64,000 nucleotides of DNA from Pseudomonas sp. TCU-HL1 (GTDB lineage Bacteria; Pseudomonadota; Gammaproteobacteria; Pseudomonadales; Pseudomonadaceae). Made by a program: the position numbers and the translations under genes. This document shows, one piece after another, positions 52,808-61,942 of this stretch. The DNA is taken from NCBI RefSeq assembly GCF_001708505.1, contig NZ_CP015992.1, positions 3,348,001-3,412,000 of the forward strand, in the 5' to 3' direction. Below the pieces are notes generated by a model, which did no database searches, was not told the origin of the DNA, and was given only the letters and a program-made list of their open reading frames with translations. Position 1 is the first letter of the stretch. The number at the start of each line of letters is the position of its first letter.

Positions 52808-53416
52808 TCACTTGATGAAGCGCACCTGGCTGTTGATCTTCTCGATGACCGAACCCTTGCGTTCGTTGAAGCGCGCCTTGTTCTGCTCGAACAGGTTGTT
52901 GCCCTTGGTGTCGATGGAGATGATCAGAGGGCCGAACTCGCGGACGCGGTTCACCCACAGGGTTTCCGGCATGCCCAGGTCCTGCCACTCGGCACGTTCG
53001 ATCTCTTCCACCTTGGTTGCGGCGAGTACCGCACAGCCGCCGGGGAACACCGCATGCACGGCCTTGTTCTCCAGGCAGCCGGCGGTGGTTTCCGGGCCCA
53101 TGCCGCCCTTGCCGATGATCATCTTGACGCCGGTTTCCTCGATGAACTGCTTCTCGAACTTCTCCATCCGCATGCTGGTGGTCGGCCCGATGGACACCAT
53201 CTCGAAGCTGCCGTCGTCCTTTTTGCGCACGATGGGACCGGCGTGGAAGATCGCCCCGCCACGCAGGTCGACCGGCAGTTCGCGCTTCAGCTCGATCAGC
53301 CGGCGGTGAGCCACGTCGCGGCAGGTCACCAGCTGGCCGGTCAGGTAGACCACGTCGCCAACGTTGAGGGCCGCGAGGTCTTCGTCCTTGATCGGGGTAG
53401 AGAGAACCTTTTTCAC
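52808..53416 (-). CDS. ttdB: L(+)-tartrate dehydratase/class I fumarase beta subunit
   Basis: 202 residues. The domain is the swivelling C-terminal part of class I fumarases: GDVVYLTGQLVTCRDVAHRRL, AGPIVRKKDDGSFEMVSIGPTTSMRM, MIIGKGGMG. It supplies substrate-binding residues to the alpha subunit. The start is GTG at 53416, overlapping the alpha stop as GTGA, with AAGGAG 7 nt upstream. Tartrate, fumarate and mesaconate enzymes cannot be split by sequence alone; the neighbours favour tartrate or a like hydroxy-diacid. Confidence 0.85.
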   Translation of the reverse strand: MKKVLSTPIKDEDLAALNVGDVVYLTGQLVTCRDVAHRRLIELKRELPVDLRGGAIFHAGPIVRKKDDGSFEMVSIGPTTSMRMEKFEKQFIEETGVKMIIGKGGMGPETTAGCLENKAVHAVFPGGCAVLAATKVEEIERAEWQDLGMPETLWVNRVREFGPLIISIDTKGNNLFEQNKARFNERKGSVIEKINSQVRFIK

Positions 53417-54312
53417 AGTACTACTCCTTCGTGGGAGAGGATGTCGTAGGACAGGTCGGCGTTGATGCGGATCTTGCCGCGGCGGTGGGCCCAGCACCCG
53501 GTGGAAACGGCCACGCCGATGGTCGAGGGGTGGCGCGCCGAGGATTCGATGTTCACGCCCATCACGCTGCTGTTGCCGGTCAGGCCCTGCGGGCCGATGC
53601 CGATCTCGTTGAGGCCCTCCTCAAGGAGCTTTTCCATCATCGCGGCATTCTCGTTGGGGTGGCAGGAGTCCACCGGGCGCAGGATCGCCCGCTTGGACAG
53701 GCGCGCCGCGGTTTCCACCGAGGTGGAAACGCCGACGCCAACCAGCAGCGGCGGGCAAGCGTTCACACCGCGCGAGGTGATAACGTCGAAGACGAACTCG
53801 GTCACCCCTTCGTAGCCCTGGCCGGGCATCAGCACCTTGGCCGAACCCGGCAGGGTGCAGCCGCCGCCGGCCATGTAGACGTCGATCAGCGCGTAGTCGG
53901 CGTCGGGAATGATTTCCCAGTCCAGCCACGGGATCTTCGAGCCAGTGTTTGTACCGGTGTTCTTCTCATCGAAGGTCTCCACGGCGTTGTGGCGCAGCGG
54001 TCCCTTTTTGGTCGCTTCCAGGGTCGCGTTCTGCAGGATGCCTTCGAGCTCGCCCAGCAGCGGGAACCGGGCGCCAGCGGCGATGAAGTACTGGATGACC
54101 CCGGTGTCCTGGCAGCTCGGGCGGTCCAGCTTGTCCGCGTAGTCCTGGTTCTCGGCCATCGAGTCGTAGATGGCAATGGCCAGCGGATTGGTTTCCGCGG
54201 CGCGCAACTTCGCGGTCTTTTCCTTCACGTCCTTCGGCAGGCGCTTGCCGATATAGGCGGTGAACTTGGCCATCACGTCGGTAAGCGATTGAACGGCTGA
54301 TTCGTTATCCAC
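53413..54312 (-). CDS. ttdA: L(+)-tartrate dehydratase/class I fumarase alpha subunit
   Basis: 299-residue iron-sulfur hydro-lyase subunit. Three cysteines for a labile 4Fe-4S cluster are in DRPSCQDTGVIQYF, PVDSCHPNENAAMM and VSTGCWAHRRGKI. KNTGTNTGSKIPW and GGGCTLPGSAKVLMPG are also seen. The start is probably GTG 54312 (first residues MDNESAVQS) with AGGA 8 nt before it; an earlier GTG (54327) gives MRKKKV and no ribosome site. It is followed by ttdB with a 4-nt overlap and preceded by the C4-dicarboxylate carrier. Confidence 0.86.
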   Translation of the reverse strand: MDNESAVQSLTDVMAKFTAYIGKRLPKDVKEKTAKLRAAETNPLAIAIYDSMAENQDYADKLDRPSCQDTGVIQYFIAAGARFPLLGELEGILQNATLEATKKGPLRHNAVETFDEKNTGTNTGSKIPWLDWEIIPDADYALIDVYMAGGGCTLPGSAKVLMPGQGYEGVTEFVFDVITSRGVNACPPLLVGVGVSTSVETAARLSKRAILRPVDSCHPNENAAMMEKLLEEGLNEIGIGPQGLTGNSSVMGVNIESSARHPSTIGVAVSTGCWAHRRGKIRINADLSYDILSHEGVVL

Positions 54313-54375
54313 TTTCTTCTTCCTCACTGCATCACAAGGCTGATTTATTGGTGTTCCGTTGGCGTGCCTGCGGAA

Positions 54376-55716
54376 TCAGGCACCGGTGGCTGTCGTGACC
54401 GGTTTAACGGCGTGGCATGGCGCCGATGATTCCTGCGCCGGGCTCTGCTCCGGCAGTTCGCTGCCGTTCAGGACCTGCTCCATTCGGGATTTGTCGAGGG
54501 CGCCTACCCACTTGGCGATGGCCATGGTCCCGACCGCGTTGCCAATGGTGTTGGTGATGGCGCGTGCCTCGGACATGAAGCGGTCGACGCCGAGCAGCAG
54601 CACCATGCCGGCGACCGGGATGTTGTCCAGCGAGGCCAGGGTGGCGGCCAGGGTGATGAAGCCGGAGCCCGTGACGCCCGCCGAGCCTTTCGAGGTGAGC
54701 AGCAGCACGCCGAGCACGATCAGCTGGTCGGTCAGGGTCAGCGGTGTGTTGGTGGCCTGGGCGATGAAGATGGCCGCCATGGTGTAGTAGATGCACTGAC
54801 CGTCAGGGTTGAAGGTCAGCCCAGAGGGGATCACCAGGCCCACCACCGGCTTGGAGACGCCGACGTTCTCCAGCTTGCCCATCAGTTGCGGCACCACCGA
54901 TTCCGAGGAACTGGTGCCCAGCACGGTGAACAGCTCTTCCTTGAGGTACTTGAGGAACTTCCACAGGCTGAAGCCGGACAGGCGGGCGATGAAGCCGAGC
55001 ACGATGACCACGAACAGGAAGCAGGTCAGGTACATGGTCGCCATCAGCTTGCCGAGCGAAACGATCGAGCCCAGCCCGTACTTGCCGACGGTGAAGGCCA
55101 TCGCGCCGCAGGCGGCCAGCGGCGCGACGCGCATGACCATGCCGACGATGTAGAACATGCCGTGGGAGAAGGCCTCCAGCACGTCCACCACGGGCTTGCC
55201 GCGCGGCCCCAGGTGGGCCAGGGCGATGCCGAACAGGGTCGAGAACAGCAGGATCTGCAGGATCTCGTTCCTGGCGAAAGCGTCGGTGACGCTGGCAGGA
55301 ATGATGTGCAACAGGAAGTCAGTGAAGCTGCCGGAGCCGCTCGCCGCGGTGGCCGTGTAGGTGGAGATGCTCTTGATGTCGAGGGTGGCCGGATCGACGT
55401 TCATGCCCTGGCCGGGCTGCGCGAAGTTGACCACCACCAGGCCCAGTACCAGGGCGAAGGTCGAGAGGATCTCGAAATAGATCAGCGAGCGCATGCCGAC
55501 CCGGCCGAGCTCCTTCATGTTCTCCATCTTGGCGATGCCGAGCACCACCGTGGCGAAGATGATCGGTGCGAAGACCATCTTGATCAGCTTGATGAAGGCA
55601 TCGCCAACAGGCTTCAGATCGGCACCGAACTGCGGCCATAACGCACCGAGCAAGATGCCGATGGTCACGCCGATCAGGACCTGGACATAGAGCTTTCCTA
55701 GGAATCGCTTGGCCAT
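54376..55716 (-). CDS. C4-dicarboxylate/proton symporter (DctA type)
   Basis: 446-residue carrier of the DAACS family with about 8 long helices and two hairpin loops. The hallmark GTSSSESVVPQLMGKLENVGV and VVGLVIPSGLTFNPDGQCIYYT replace the usual LPSGYSFNLDG in part, and the tail after ALDKSRMEQVL is variable. It would bring tartrate, malate or fumarate into the cell. GGAGAAAA precedes ATG 55716. First gene of the leftward dctA-ttdA-ttdB run, facing the LysR regulator. Confidence 0.9.
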   Translation of the reverse strand: MAKRFLGKLYVQVLIGVTIGILLGALWPQFGADLKPVGDAFIKLIKMVFAPIIFATVVLGIAKMENMKELGRVGMRSLIYFEILSTFALVLGLVVVNFAQPGQGMNVDPATLDIKSISTYTATAASGSGSFTDFLLHIIPASVTDAFARNEILQILLFSTLFGIALAHLGPRGKPVVDVLEAFSHGMFYIVGMVMRVAPLAACGAMAFTVGKYGLGSIVSLGKLMATMYLTCFLFVVIVLGFIARLSGFSLWKFLKYLKEELFTVLGTSSSESVVPQLMGKLENVGVSKPVVGLVIPSGLTFNPDGQCIYYTMAAIFIAQATNTPLTLTDQLIVLGVLLLTSKGSAGVTGSGFITLAATLASLDNIPVAGMVLLLGVDRFMSEARAITNTIGNAVGTMAIAKWVGALDKSRMEQVLNGSELPEQSPAQESSAPCHAVKPVTTATGA

Positions 55717-55859
55717 GGTTTTCTCCGAATTATTGTTGTGAGTCGGATTCAGTTGTTTTCACCCGGGCGGCTATACCGGGCTGGGGCTGGCAAATGACCC
55801 AGGTTTTTTGTGGGTAATTCACGGAAGTAAAGTTAATGGTTTTCCTGAAATGGCGTAAT

Positions 55860-55881
55860 ACAATGAAAGTTATTTCATTGT
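55860..55881. promoter_or_regulatory. LysR-type operator in the dctA/LysR intergenic region
   Basis: ACAATGAAA-GTTA-TTTCATTGT: perfect 9-bp arms with a 4-nt centre, in an AT-rich 181-bp gap. It ends 16 nt before the regulator's start, where binding would repress it, while the carrier promoter lies on the other side. Confidence 0.6.
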
Positions 55882-55897
55882 TTCCTTCAGGTTAATT

Positions 55898-56824
55898 ATG
55901 AATCAGGTATCGGAGCTGGCCTTCTTCACCCAACTGGTCAGGCTGGGCAGCCTCGCGGCCACCGCGCGGGAGCTCAACCTTACGCCCCCGGCGGTTTCGA
56001 AGCGGCTGGCGCAACTCGAACAGCGGCTTGGCGTGCGCCTGCTCAATCGCACCACGCGCAGCATCAGCCTCACCGCCGAGGGCGAGCTCTACCTGATCAA
56101 TGCGCAACGCATCCTCGGCGAGATCGAGGAAATGGAGAGCCAGGTGTCGAGCAGCCGGGCCGAGCCTAAGGGGCTGCTGCGGGTCAATGCGCCGCTGGGC
56201 TTCGGCCGCACCCATGTCGGCCCGGCGATTTCTTCCTTCGTCCGACGCCATCCGGAGGTCGAGGTGCAACTGCACCTGACCGACCGGCCGATCAACCTGC
56301 CGGACGATGCCATCGACGTCGCCATCCGCTTCGGTGAGCTGCCCGACTCCCGGTTGATCGCCCGCAAGATCGCCGTGAACCGTCGCAGGTTGTGCGCGGC
56401 GCCGGTCTACCTGGAGGCCTTCGGCCGCCCCGAAACGCCCAAGGACCTGATGCAACACAACTGCATCGTGCTGCGCCAGAACGACGCGGCCTTCGGCATC
56501 TGGCGGTTGAGCCGTGGCAAGCAGACCGAGTCGATAAAGGTTCGCGGCAGCCTCAGCACCAACGACGGCGAGGTGGCACTGAACTGGGCACTGGACGGCC
56601 ACGGTATCCTGATGCGCGCCGAATGGAACCTCGCCAGCCACCTGCGAACCGGCCGGCTGGTGGAGGTGCTGGGAGACTACGAAACACCGCCTGCCGACAT
56701 CTACGCGGTCTATCTCGAGCGACTCAACCTGTCCGCCAAGGTGTCCTTCTTCGTCGAACACCTGCGCGACTTCTTCCGGCGCAATGCCGACGGACCGGGC
56801 GACAGTCTGGCGGCGTGGCAGTGA
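55898..56824 (+). CDS. LysR-family regulator of the dicarboxylate/tartrate genes
   Basis: 308 residues. Winged helix (about 1-62) with LGSLAATARELNLTPPAVSKRLAQLEQRLG, then the effector-binding domain including GLLRVNAPLGFGRTHVGPAI and NDGEVALNWALDGHGILM. It belongs to the CrgA/DmlR-like group that often controls hydroxy-acid use (DmlR: D-malate; TtdR: tartrate). Divergent from the carrier gene with a palindromic site between. Confidence 0.9.
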   Translation: MNQVSELAFFTQLVRLGSLAATARELNLTPPAVSKRLAQLEQRLGVRLLNRTTRSISLTAEGELYLINAQRILGEIEEMESQVSSSRAEPKGLLRVNAPLGFGRTHVGPAISSFVRRHPEVEVQLHLTDRPINLPDDAIDVAIRFGELPDSRLIARKIAVNRRRLCAAPVYLEAFGRPETPKDLMQHNCIVLRQNDAAFGIWRLSRGKQTESIKVRGSLSTNDGEVALNWALDGHGILMRAEWNLASHLRTGRLVEVLGDYETPPADIYAVYLERLNLSAKVSFFVEHLRDFFRRNADGPGDSLAAWQ

Positions 56825-57058
56825 GCGTCCGTACCAGCGTGCCCCGTCCAGTTTGGTGACCGACGTCCAGGACAATCCAGCTGGTATCGGTGATGCGTCG
56901 ACCGGGATGCCGCGACGCGACGTCCGTTGGAGAACGCGGCGCTGCGCGATGGTGTTCCTGGGCCGTTTCTCGATGGCTATCGGGAGGGGGCGTTGATGGA
57001 TGCGGTGATTCATCTGTCGCGGAGCACCATCTGAGCCATGAAAGCTCTGTCAGCTGAG

Positions 57059-58063
57059 TCACTTCAGCAACTGCGACTCTCGCCATTCCCTGGGTGCCAA
57101 ACCATAGAGCTCCCGGAAGACACGACTGAAGTGGGAAAGGTCGTTGAAGCCCCAGCGGAAGGCGATGTCCGAAACTCGAGTCGCGGCATTGGCCGGATTG
57201 AGAAGATCCCTGCCGCAGCGCTCCAGCCGCCGACGCAGCACGTAGCGCATGAGGGAAACACCTTCCTGCTCGAACAATTTGTTGATGTAGCGAGCGGAGA
57301 GTCCGGTTGCCAGGGATACCTGCTGCGCGCTGAGTGCGGGGTTGCCCAGATTGTCGTTGATGTAAACCTTGACCCGCATGAGGGTCAGCGCCTGTGAGCG
57401 CGAGTGCTCAGGATCCATAGGCTGCAGATGGCCGAGGGTCAGCGCGATGAGATGGGTGATCGACTCGGATAACCGGGCCATTTCCGCGGGCGTGAACTGG
57501 CCGATTTGCGAGGAAATGCTCTCCAGGAATGAGCGCATGACTCTCCCCACCGGGCTGTCAGTCGATATCCGCGTCGCAGTGCGACACTCCATATCCACCA
57601 CCAGCTGGTTGAGGCAAGTTCGCGGCACACTGACGATGATCTGCCGCCAGTCATTTTCGAACGTCAAGTAATGAGGCCGTGTTGCGTCGTAGATCGAGAA
57701 ATCGCCGGGTCTGATCACGGCCCGGTTGCCATCCTGCTCCAGACATTCCGTGCCTTCCAGCATCAGCACCGCAAAATATTTGTCTTCCTCCCGACACCTG
57801 GGCTGCAAATGCCGACGATTGACGGCTTGCGCCGCAGCGCCGACATCGCTGACGCGCAGGAACTCGCACTTCTGCGAGCGGACTTTGCCGAAGAACTCCG
57901 GGTTCGGGATCGCGCCGATTTCCACGTCGGCAAACAACCGCAGGATCATCTCCCGCCAGTAGTCCACCCGGTCGCTGAACGAGTTGCTTTGAGTCGTGAG
58001 GTCGACGCTTTCGCTCGACCAGTCGGTTCCCGGCTGCGCCTTGCCGCCGGGTTGCGGAGTCAC
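57059..58063 (-). CDS. AraC-family regulator of the aldoxime/nitrile genes (OxdR/NitR-like)
   Basis: About 334 residues. N-terminal AraC-binding-like domain with SFSDRVDYWREMILRLFADVEIG and IRPGDFSIYDATRPHYLTF, and C-terminal double helix-turn-helix with GLSARYINKLFEQEGVSLMRYV and IAFRWGFNDLSHFSRVFRELYG. The same architecture is found in OxdR and NitR, activators of aldoxime dehydratase and nitrilase genes, and in FeaR. It is divergent from the aldoxime gene cluster with 418 bp between. GTG 58063 with GAGG upstream is the likeliest start, but no ATG gives a good one and the true start may be elsewhere. Confidence 0.82.
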   Translation of the reverse strand: MTPQPGGKAQPGTDWSSESVDLTTQSNSFSDRVDYWREMILRLFADVEIGAIPNPEFFGKVRSQKCEFLRVSDVGAAAQAVNRRHLQPRCREEDKYFAVLMLEGTECLEQDGNRAVIRPGDFSIYDATRPHYLTFENDWRQIIVSVPRTCLNQLVVDMECRTATRISTDSPVGRVMRSFLESISSQIGQFTPAEMARLSESITHLIALTLGHLQPMDPEHSRSQALTLMRVKVYINDNLGNPALSAQQVSLATGLSARYINKLFEQEGVSLMRYVLRRRLERCGRDLLNPANAATRVSDIAFRWGFNDLSHFSRVFRELYGLAPREWRESQLLK

Positions 58064-58481
58064 TATTGAGCGCCCTCGAGAGTCGCTGACCAATTGCGAT
58101 ACACCCCTGTTCTTGAACTTGTTTTCAGGATGGTTCCCTCCCAGCTCCGCCCTTCCCTGTCCTGACCGCCGGGACTCCCCAATACGAACCGGAGTCCTCC
58201 ATGCGCGACTGTCGGCCGATGCTTTAGGGCAATTCATACAACAGCCTCCAGGCACTTGCCAGGCCCCGCGACGGAAGGACCGTCTGAGCACATTTTTGCT
58301 TCCGTTTCAGCCAAGAAGCCCGGTGCGCAGCGGCCTCATCCTTGAGTCAGCGACAAACACCCACGGCCTGAACGATGGCCACCGGAAGTCGCCTGTTCGC
58401 CAACCACGACCTGGCGAAAGACCAGGGAGGTCATGGACCCAACTTGCCCATTCGAGGGCTTTTCCGAGCAAGGCAGACACA
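58064..58481. promoter_or_regulatory. divergent control region of the aldoxime/nitrile cluster
   Basis: This 418-bp gap must hold promoters for the AraC gene and for the rightward operon. I see no clear sigma-70 or sigma-54 promoter: AGGCAC-N8-GC at 58250 has correct GG/GC spacing but poor flanks. No long repeat of the kind seen elsewhere is present. Confidence 0.4.
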
Positions 58482-59378
58482 ATGAAAACAATAAGACAGT
58501 TGCTTCCCGAACTTAAGAAATCCGTAGTGGCAGGCCTGACGCTGATCGGCGTTTCCTTCTCCACCCTCGCCGCGGAAGTGGCGCCGGGTGACTACGAGCA
58601 ATACCCCGCTGGCGCCACTATCGGTGTGGTCTATTACCAGCATGCGACCACCGACTCCCTGCGCGTCCATGGGCGTGAGGCCAGCTCCGATTTCAACCTG
58701 ACTTCCGACATCGGCATCCTCCGCCTGCTGCACGTCTACCAACTGAGCGACACAGTCACCATCGACCCGCAGTTCCTCTTGCCCTTCGGCCAGGTGTCCA
58801 GTGGCGGCGACGCTTCGCCGCTCGGCGATGCCAGCGGTACCGGCGACCTGATCCTGACGGCGCCGATCAAGTTCCTGCTCAACAGCGCCCGCGACACCTT
58901 CAGCCTCAACGCCTACCTGTACGTCCCCACCGGCAGCTATGACAACGACGATCCGATGAACCTCGGCGAGAACCGCTGGAAGGTCGATTTCCAGACGGCC
59001 TACATCAAGCACTTCGGCGACAAGTGGGCCGTGGATCTGGTTGGCGACGCGATCTGGTATGGCGACAACGACGACTATGGTCCCGGCTCGGCCACCCTCA
59101 AGCAGAAGACGTCCTATGCCGCGCAGCTGATGGGGCGCTACATGCCGGACCCGGCAACTTCGCTGGGCGTCGGCTTCGGGCAGACCTGGGGCGGCGAAGC
59201 CGAGGTCGATGGCGTCGACCTGGACAACGCCATGCGCACCACCAACTTCCGCCTCACCGCCACCCGCTTCTTCACCCCCACGGACCAGTTGCAACTCCAG
59301 CTGGGCCGGGATCTGTCCGTCGAAAACGGCCCGCGCGAAGACTTCCGCATGAATCTTCGTTACGCGCACGTGTTCTGA
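58482..59378 (+). CDS. SphA/phenol MetA-type outer-membrane channel
   Basis: 298-residue precursor with a signal peptide ending near STLAA. Beta-strand-rich body with GDYEQYPAGATIGVVYYQHA, LNAYLYVPTGSYDNDDPMNLGENRW and a terminal NLRYAHVF (final Phe for outer-membrane insertion). It matches COG4313/phenol_MetA_deg proteins, which are encoded with hydrocarbon and aromatic degradation genes and are taken to be uptake channels. First gene of the oxd-nth-amidase run, so probably lets aldoximes or nitriles in. Ribosome site AAGG 9 nt upstream. Confidence 0.83.
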   Translation: MKTIRQLLPELKKSVVAGLTLIGVSFSTLAAEVAPGDYEQYPAGATIGVVYYQHATTDSLRVHGREASSDFNLTSDIGILRLLHVYQLSDTVTIDPQFLLPFGQVSSGGDASPLGDASGTGDLILTAPIKFLLNSARDTFSLNAYLYVPTGSYDNDDPMNLGENRWKVDFQTAYIKHFGDKWAVDLVGDAIWYGDNDDYGPGSATLKQKTSYAAQLMGRYMPDPATSLGVGFGQTWGGEAEVDGVDLDNAMRTTNFRLTATRFFTPTDQLQLQLGRDLSVENGPREDFRMNLRYAHVF

Positions 59379-59465
59379 CCCCGCTCTCACCACCAACAAG
59401 AACGAGCCAGGTGCCATGCCAACGCGCATTGGCGGCCGACGGCATTGAAAAACTGAGAGGAAACC

Positions 59466-60506
59466 ATGGAATCAGCAATCGACAAGCACCTGATGTGCCC
59501 ACGTACCCGCAATCGTCGCATCGATGACGGCTACACCCCGCCCTTCCCCGCCTGGGTGGGACGCGCCGACGCGTCAGTCACCCAGTTCGTGATGGGCTAC
59601 TTCGGCGTCCAGTCCAAGGGCGAGAGCCAATTGGGCGCGGCGTGCGCCGCCCTGCGGCAGATCGTGGCCAGCTTTGCCCTGGGTGACGGCCCCCAGCACC
59701 ACGACCTTTCCCACTACGTGGATGCCGCCGGCTACGACAACATGATCGCCATCGCCTACTGGAACGATCCCGCTGCCCTCGCCCGCTGGGAAGCCAACGC
59801 GCAGGTCGCCGACTGGTGGAACTCCGACGCACGCGGCAGCGATGGCCTGGGCTACTTCCGCGAGATCCTGACGCCGGGCGTCGAGCGCTTCGAAACGCTC
59901 TATGCCATGCCAGAGGGTCTGGAGGGCGTGGGCATTGTCATGGGGACCCGCAGCGACGAGATTCAGGAGCATGGCTACTGGGGCGGCATGCGCGACCGGA
60001 TTCCGCTGTCCCAGACCGATGCCATGGCGCCGGCCGGGGCGCTGGTAGCCGATGAGAAGCCGTCCCGCGTGGTGATCAAGGGCCATGAAAACCTGACGGT
60101 CATCCGCTCGGGTCAGGACTGGAGCGAAACGGTCGGTAAGGAGCGCGAGCTGTACCTCGGCGAAATGGAGCCGGTATTGCGCGAGGGCATGAACTTCCTG
60201 CGCGATGAAGGGCTGCCGGTCGGCTGCTACAGCAATCGCTACATGCAGCACATCGACGCCATCGGGCAACCGCAGGAGAAGAGCTTCTCGGTCAGCCACT
60301 GGCGCTCCCTGGCGCACCTCGAGCGCTGGTCCGAATCCCATCCCACCCACATCGAGATCTTCGGGACCTTCATGCGCATGGTGCAAACGCTCCAGGCCGA
60401 ACTCAAGTGGAAGGGTTACCACGAAGTGAGCGTGTTGCGCGCCGAAGACCAGCGCTACGAATACATCAACTGCCACGCCGGTACCGGACTGATGCGCGGC
60501 GCCTGA
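59466..60506 (+). CDS. oxdA: aldoxime dehydratase (heme enzyme)
   Basis: 346-residue hemoprotein of the OxdA/OxdRE family, which turns aldoximes into nitriles with heme b bound directly to substrate N. WVGRADASVTQFVMGYFGVQ at the start, GYWGGMRDRIPLSQTD, RSGQDWSETVGKERELY and SHPTHIEIFGTFMRM are family marks. By comparison with the known enzymes, His295 (SHPTHI) should be the proximal heme ligand, His319 (GYHEV) the catalytic distal one, with Arg178 and Ser220 nearby; the linker between the two histidines is 3 residues longer than I recall. Aliphatic or arylaliphatic specificity cannot be told. AGAGGAAA precedes ATG 59466. Confidence 0.92.
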   Translation: MESAIDKHLMCPRTRNRRIDDGYTPPFPAWVGRADASVTQFVMGYFGVQSKGESQLGAACAALRQIVASFALGDGPQHHDLSHYVDAAGYDNMIAIAYWNDPAALARWEANAQVADWWNSDARGSDGLGYFREILTPGVERFETLYAMPEGLEGVGIVMGTRSDEIQEHGYWGGMRDRIPLSQTDAMAPAGALVADEKPSRVVIKGHENLTVIRSGQDWSETVGKERELYLGEMEPVLREGMNFLRDEGLPVGCYSNRYMQHIDAIGQPQEKSFSVSHWRSLAHLERWSESHPTHIEIFGTFMRMVQTLQAELKWKGYHEVSVLRAEDQRYEYINCHAGTGLMRGA

Positions 60507-60539
60507 GGCGCCCGGTGATTCGCCAAGAGGAGAACGATC

Positions 60540-61163
60540 ATGAGTAACGCCCCGAGCAAGGCAGCGGCGTCGGCAGGCGCCCGCGCCGTCGCCCTGAAAA
60601 ACGCTCTCGTAGAGCGGGAGCTGATACCCGAAGGCTATATTGAGAAGTTCACCGAGATCATGGAGAACGACTTCGACCCGGCCAACGGCGCGCGAGTCGT
60701 GGCAAGGGCCTGGGTCGACCCCGCCTACCGTGAACTGCTGCTGCGCGACGGTACCGCCGCCTGCGACCAGTTCGGCTACACCGGCGTGCAGGGCGAATAC
60801 ATCGTCGCGCTGGAGAACACACCGACGCTGCAGAACGTCATCGTCTGCACCCTCTGCTCCTGCACCGCCTGGCCCGTACTCGGCCTGCCGCCGGATTGGT
60901 ACAAGAGCTTCGAGTACCGCGCCCGGGTAGTGCGGGAGTCGCGCACGGTCCTCCGCGAAATGGGCCTCGACCTCCCGCAGGAAGTCGAGATCCGGGTCTG
61001 GGACACCACCGCCGAAACCCGCTACATGGTCCTGCCCTTCCGACCGGCAGGCACGGAAGGCTGGACGGAGGAAGAGCTGGCAGCGCTCGTCACCAAGGAC
61101 GTGCTGATCGGCATCGCCCGCCCTGAAGTTCCGGCAAACGGCAGGCGAGCTGACCGGGATTGA
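60540..61163 (+). CDS. nthA: nitrile hydratase alpha subunit
   Basis: 207 residues. The metal-claw VCTLCSC lies at 102-108 (Cys103, 106, 108, with Ser107); two of the cysteines are oxidised in active enzymes. Thr104 is the cobalt-type residue, but Thr109 and the flanks CTAWPVLGLPP and WYKSFEYRARVVRE are those of iron-type enzymes, so metal use is open. It hydrates the nitrile from OxdA to the amide. AAGAGGAG stands upstream of ATG 60540, 33 nt after oxd. Neither a P47K-type (iron) nor a p14K-type (cobalt) activator gene is present in the window. Confidence 0.95.
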   Translation: MSNAPSKAAASAGARAVALKNALVERELIPEGYIEKFTEIMENDFDPANGARVVARAWVDPAYRELLLRDGTAACDQFGYTGVQGEYIVALENTPTLQNVIVCTLCSCTAWPVLGLPPDWYKSFEYRARVVRESRTVLREMGLDLPQEVEIRVWDTTAETRYMVLPFRPAGTEGWTEEELAALVTKDVLIGIARPEVPANGRRADRD

Positions 61164-61208
61164 ATCCGGCGGCGCCTACTCCCTTCATCTGCAGCGAGTG
61201 AATGAAAA

Positions 61209-61841
61209 ATGGATGGCATACATGACCTCGGCGGCGTCCAGGGCTTCAGCCGGGTACAGCACACCGCCAACTCACTGAGCTACAAGCCGGTATTCCACGA
61301 AGACTGGGAAAACCTCGGCTACAGCCTGCTCTTCCTCGGCGCGGCGGAACTCGGCCTGTTCAATGTCGACGAACTCCGCCATGCAATCGAGCGCATGGAA
61401 CCCCGCCAGTACCTGGCGTCGAGCTACTACGACAGGATCATCGTTGGCGTGGCGTCCCTGTTCGTCGAGAAGGGTGCGCTCCAGCAGCAACGCCTGGAGG
61501 AGCTGGCCGGGGGCGCATACCCACTGGCCCTGCCCTTGGGTGCCGGGCGTGACGCCAGGCCTCCCGCCAGGCCGTTCCAGGTGGGCGACCAGGTGCTGGT
61601 GCGTGACGAGTTCGTCTCCGGACATATCCGCATGCCCGGCTATGTCCGTGGAAAACGCGGTGTGGTGGTACACCGCACTACCCATGAATGGCCGTTCCCC
61701 GACGCGGTCGGCCATGGCCGTTCGAGTCCGTCTGAGCCCACCTATCACGTCCAGTTCACGACTCAGGAACTCTGGGGCGATGAAGCGGATGCGGGAACGG
61801 TGGTGGTCGACCTGTTCGGCGGCTATCTGCTCCTGGCCTGA
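61209..61841 (+). CDS. nthB: nitrile hydratase beta subunit
   Basis: 210 residues beginning with the family signature MDGIHDLGGVQGF. HEDWENLGYSLLFLG and SYYDRIIVG are in the helical half; the SH3-like half has FQVGDQVLVRD, GHIRMPGYVRGKRG and TYHVQFTTQELWG. Arg141 and Arg147 are well placed to be the arginines that hold the oxidised cysteines of alpha. The ribosome site is poor, and 45 nt separate it from alpha, so translation may depend on coupling. Confidence 0.95.
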   Translation: MDGIHDLGGVQGFSRVQHTANSLSYKPVFHEDWENLGYSLLFLGAAELGLFNVDELRHAIERMEPRQYLASSYYDRIIVGVASLFVEKGALQQQRLEELAGGAYPLALPLGAGRDARPPARPFQVGDQVLVRDEFVSGHIRMPGYVRGKRGVVVHRTTHEWPFPDAVGHGRSSPSEPTYHVQFTTQELWGDEADAGTVVVDLFGGYLLLA

Positions 61842-61942
61842 CGAACAGCTTTCCGGTGCGACGAGGCAGGCAATAGACGCACAGCCCCTGCGCGTCGCTC
61901 GTCGCACCTTTTTTTCAGCACAGATTTCCACGAGGACGCAGC

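Noticed and set aside
58250..58264. Sigma-54 promoter before the SphA-like gene
   Set aside because: GG-N10-GC spacing is right, but the -12 box reads AGGC and the base before GG is A; too weak to call.
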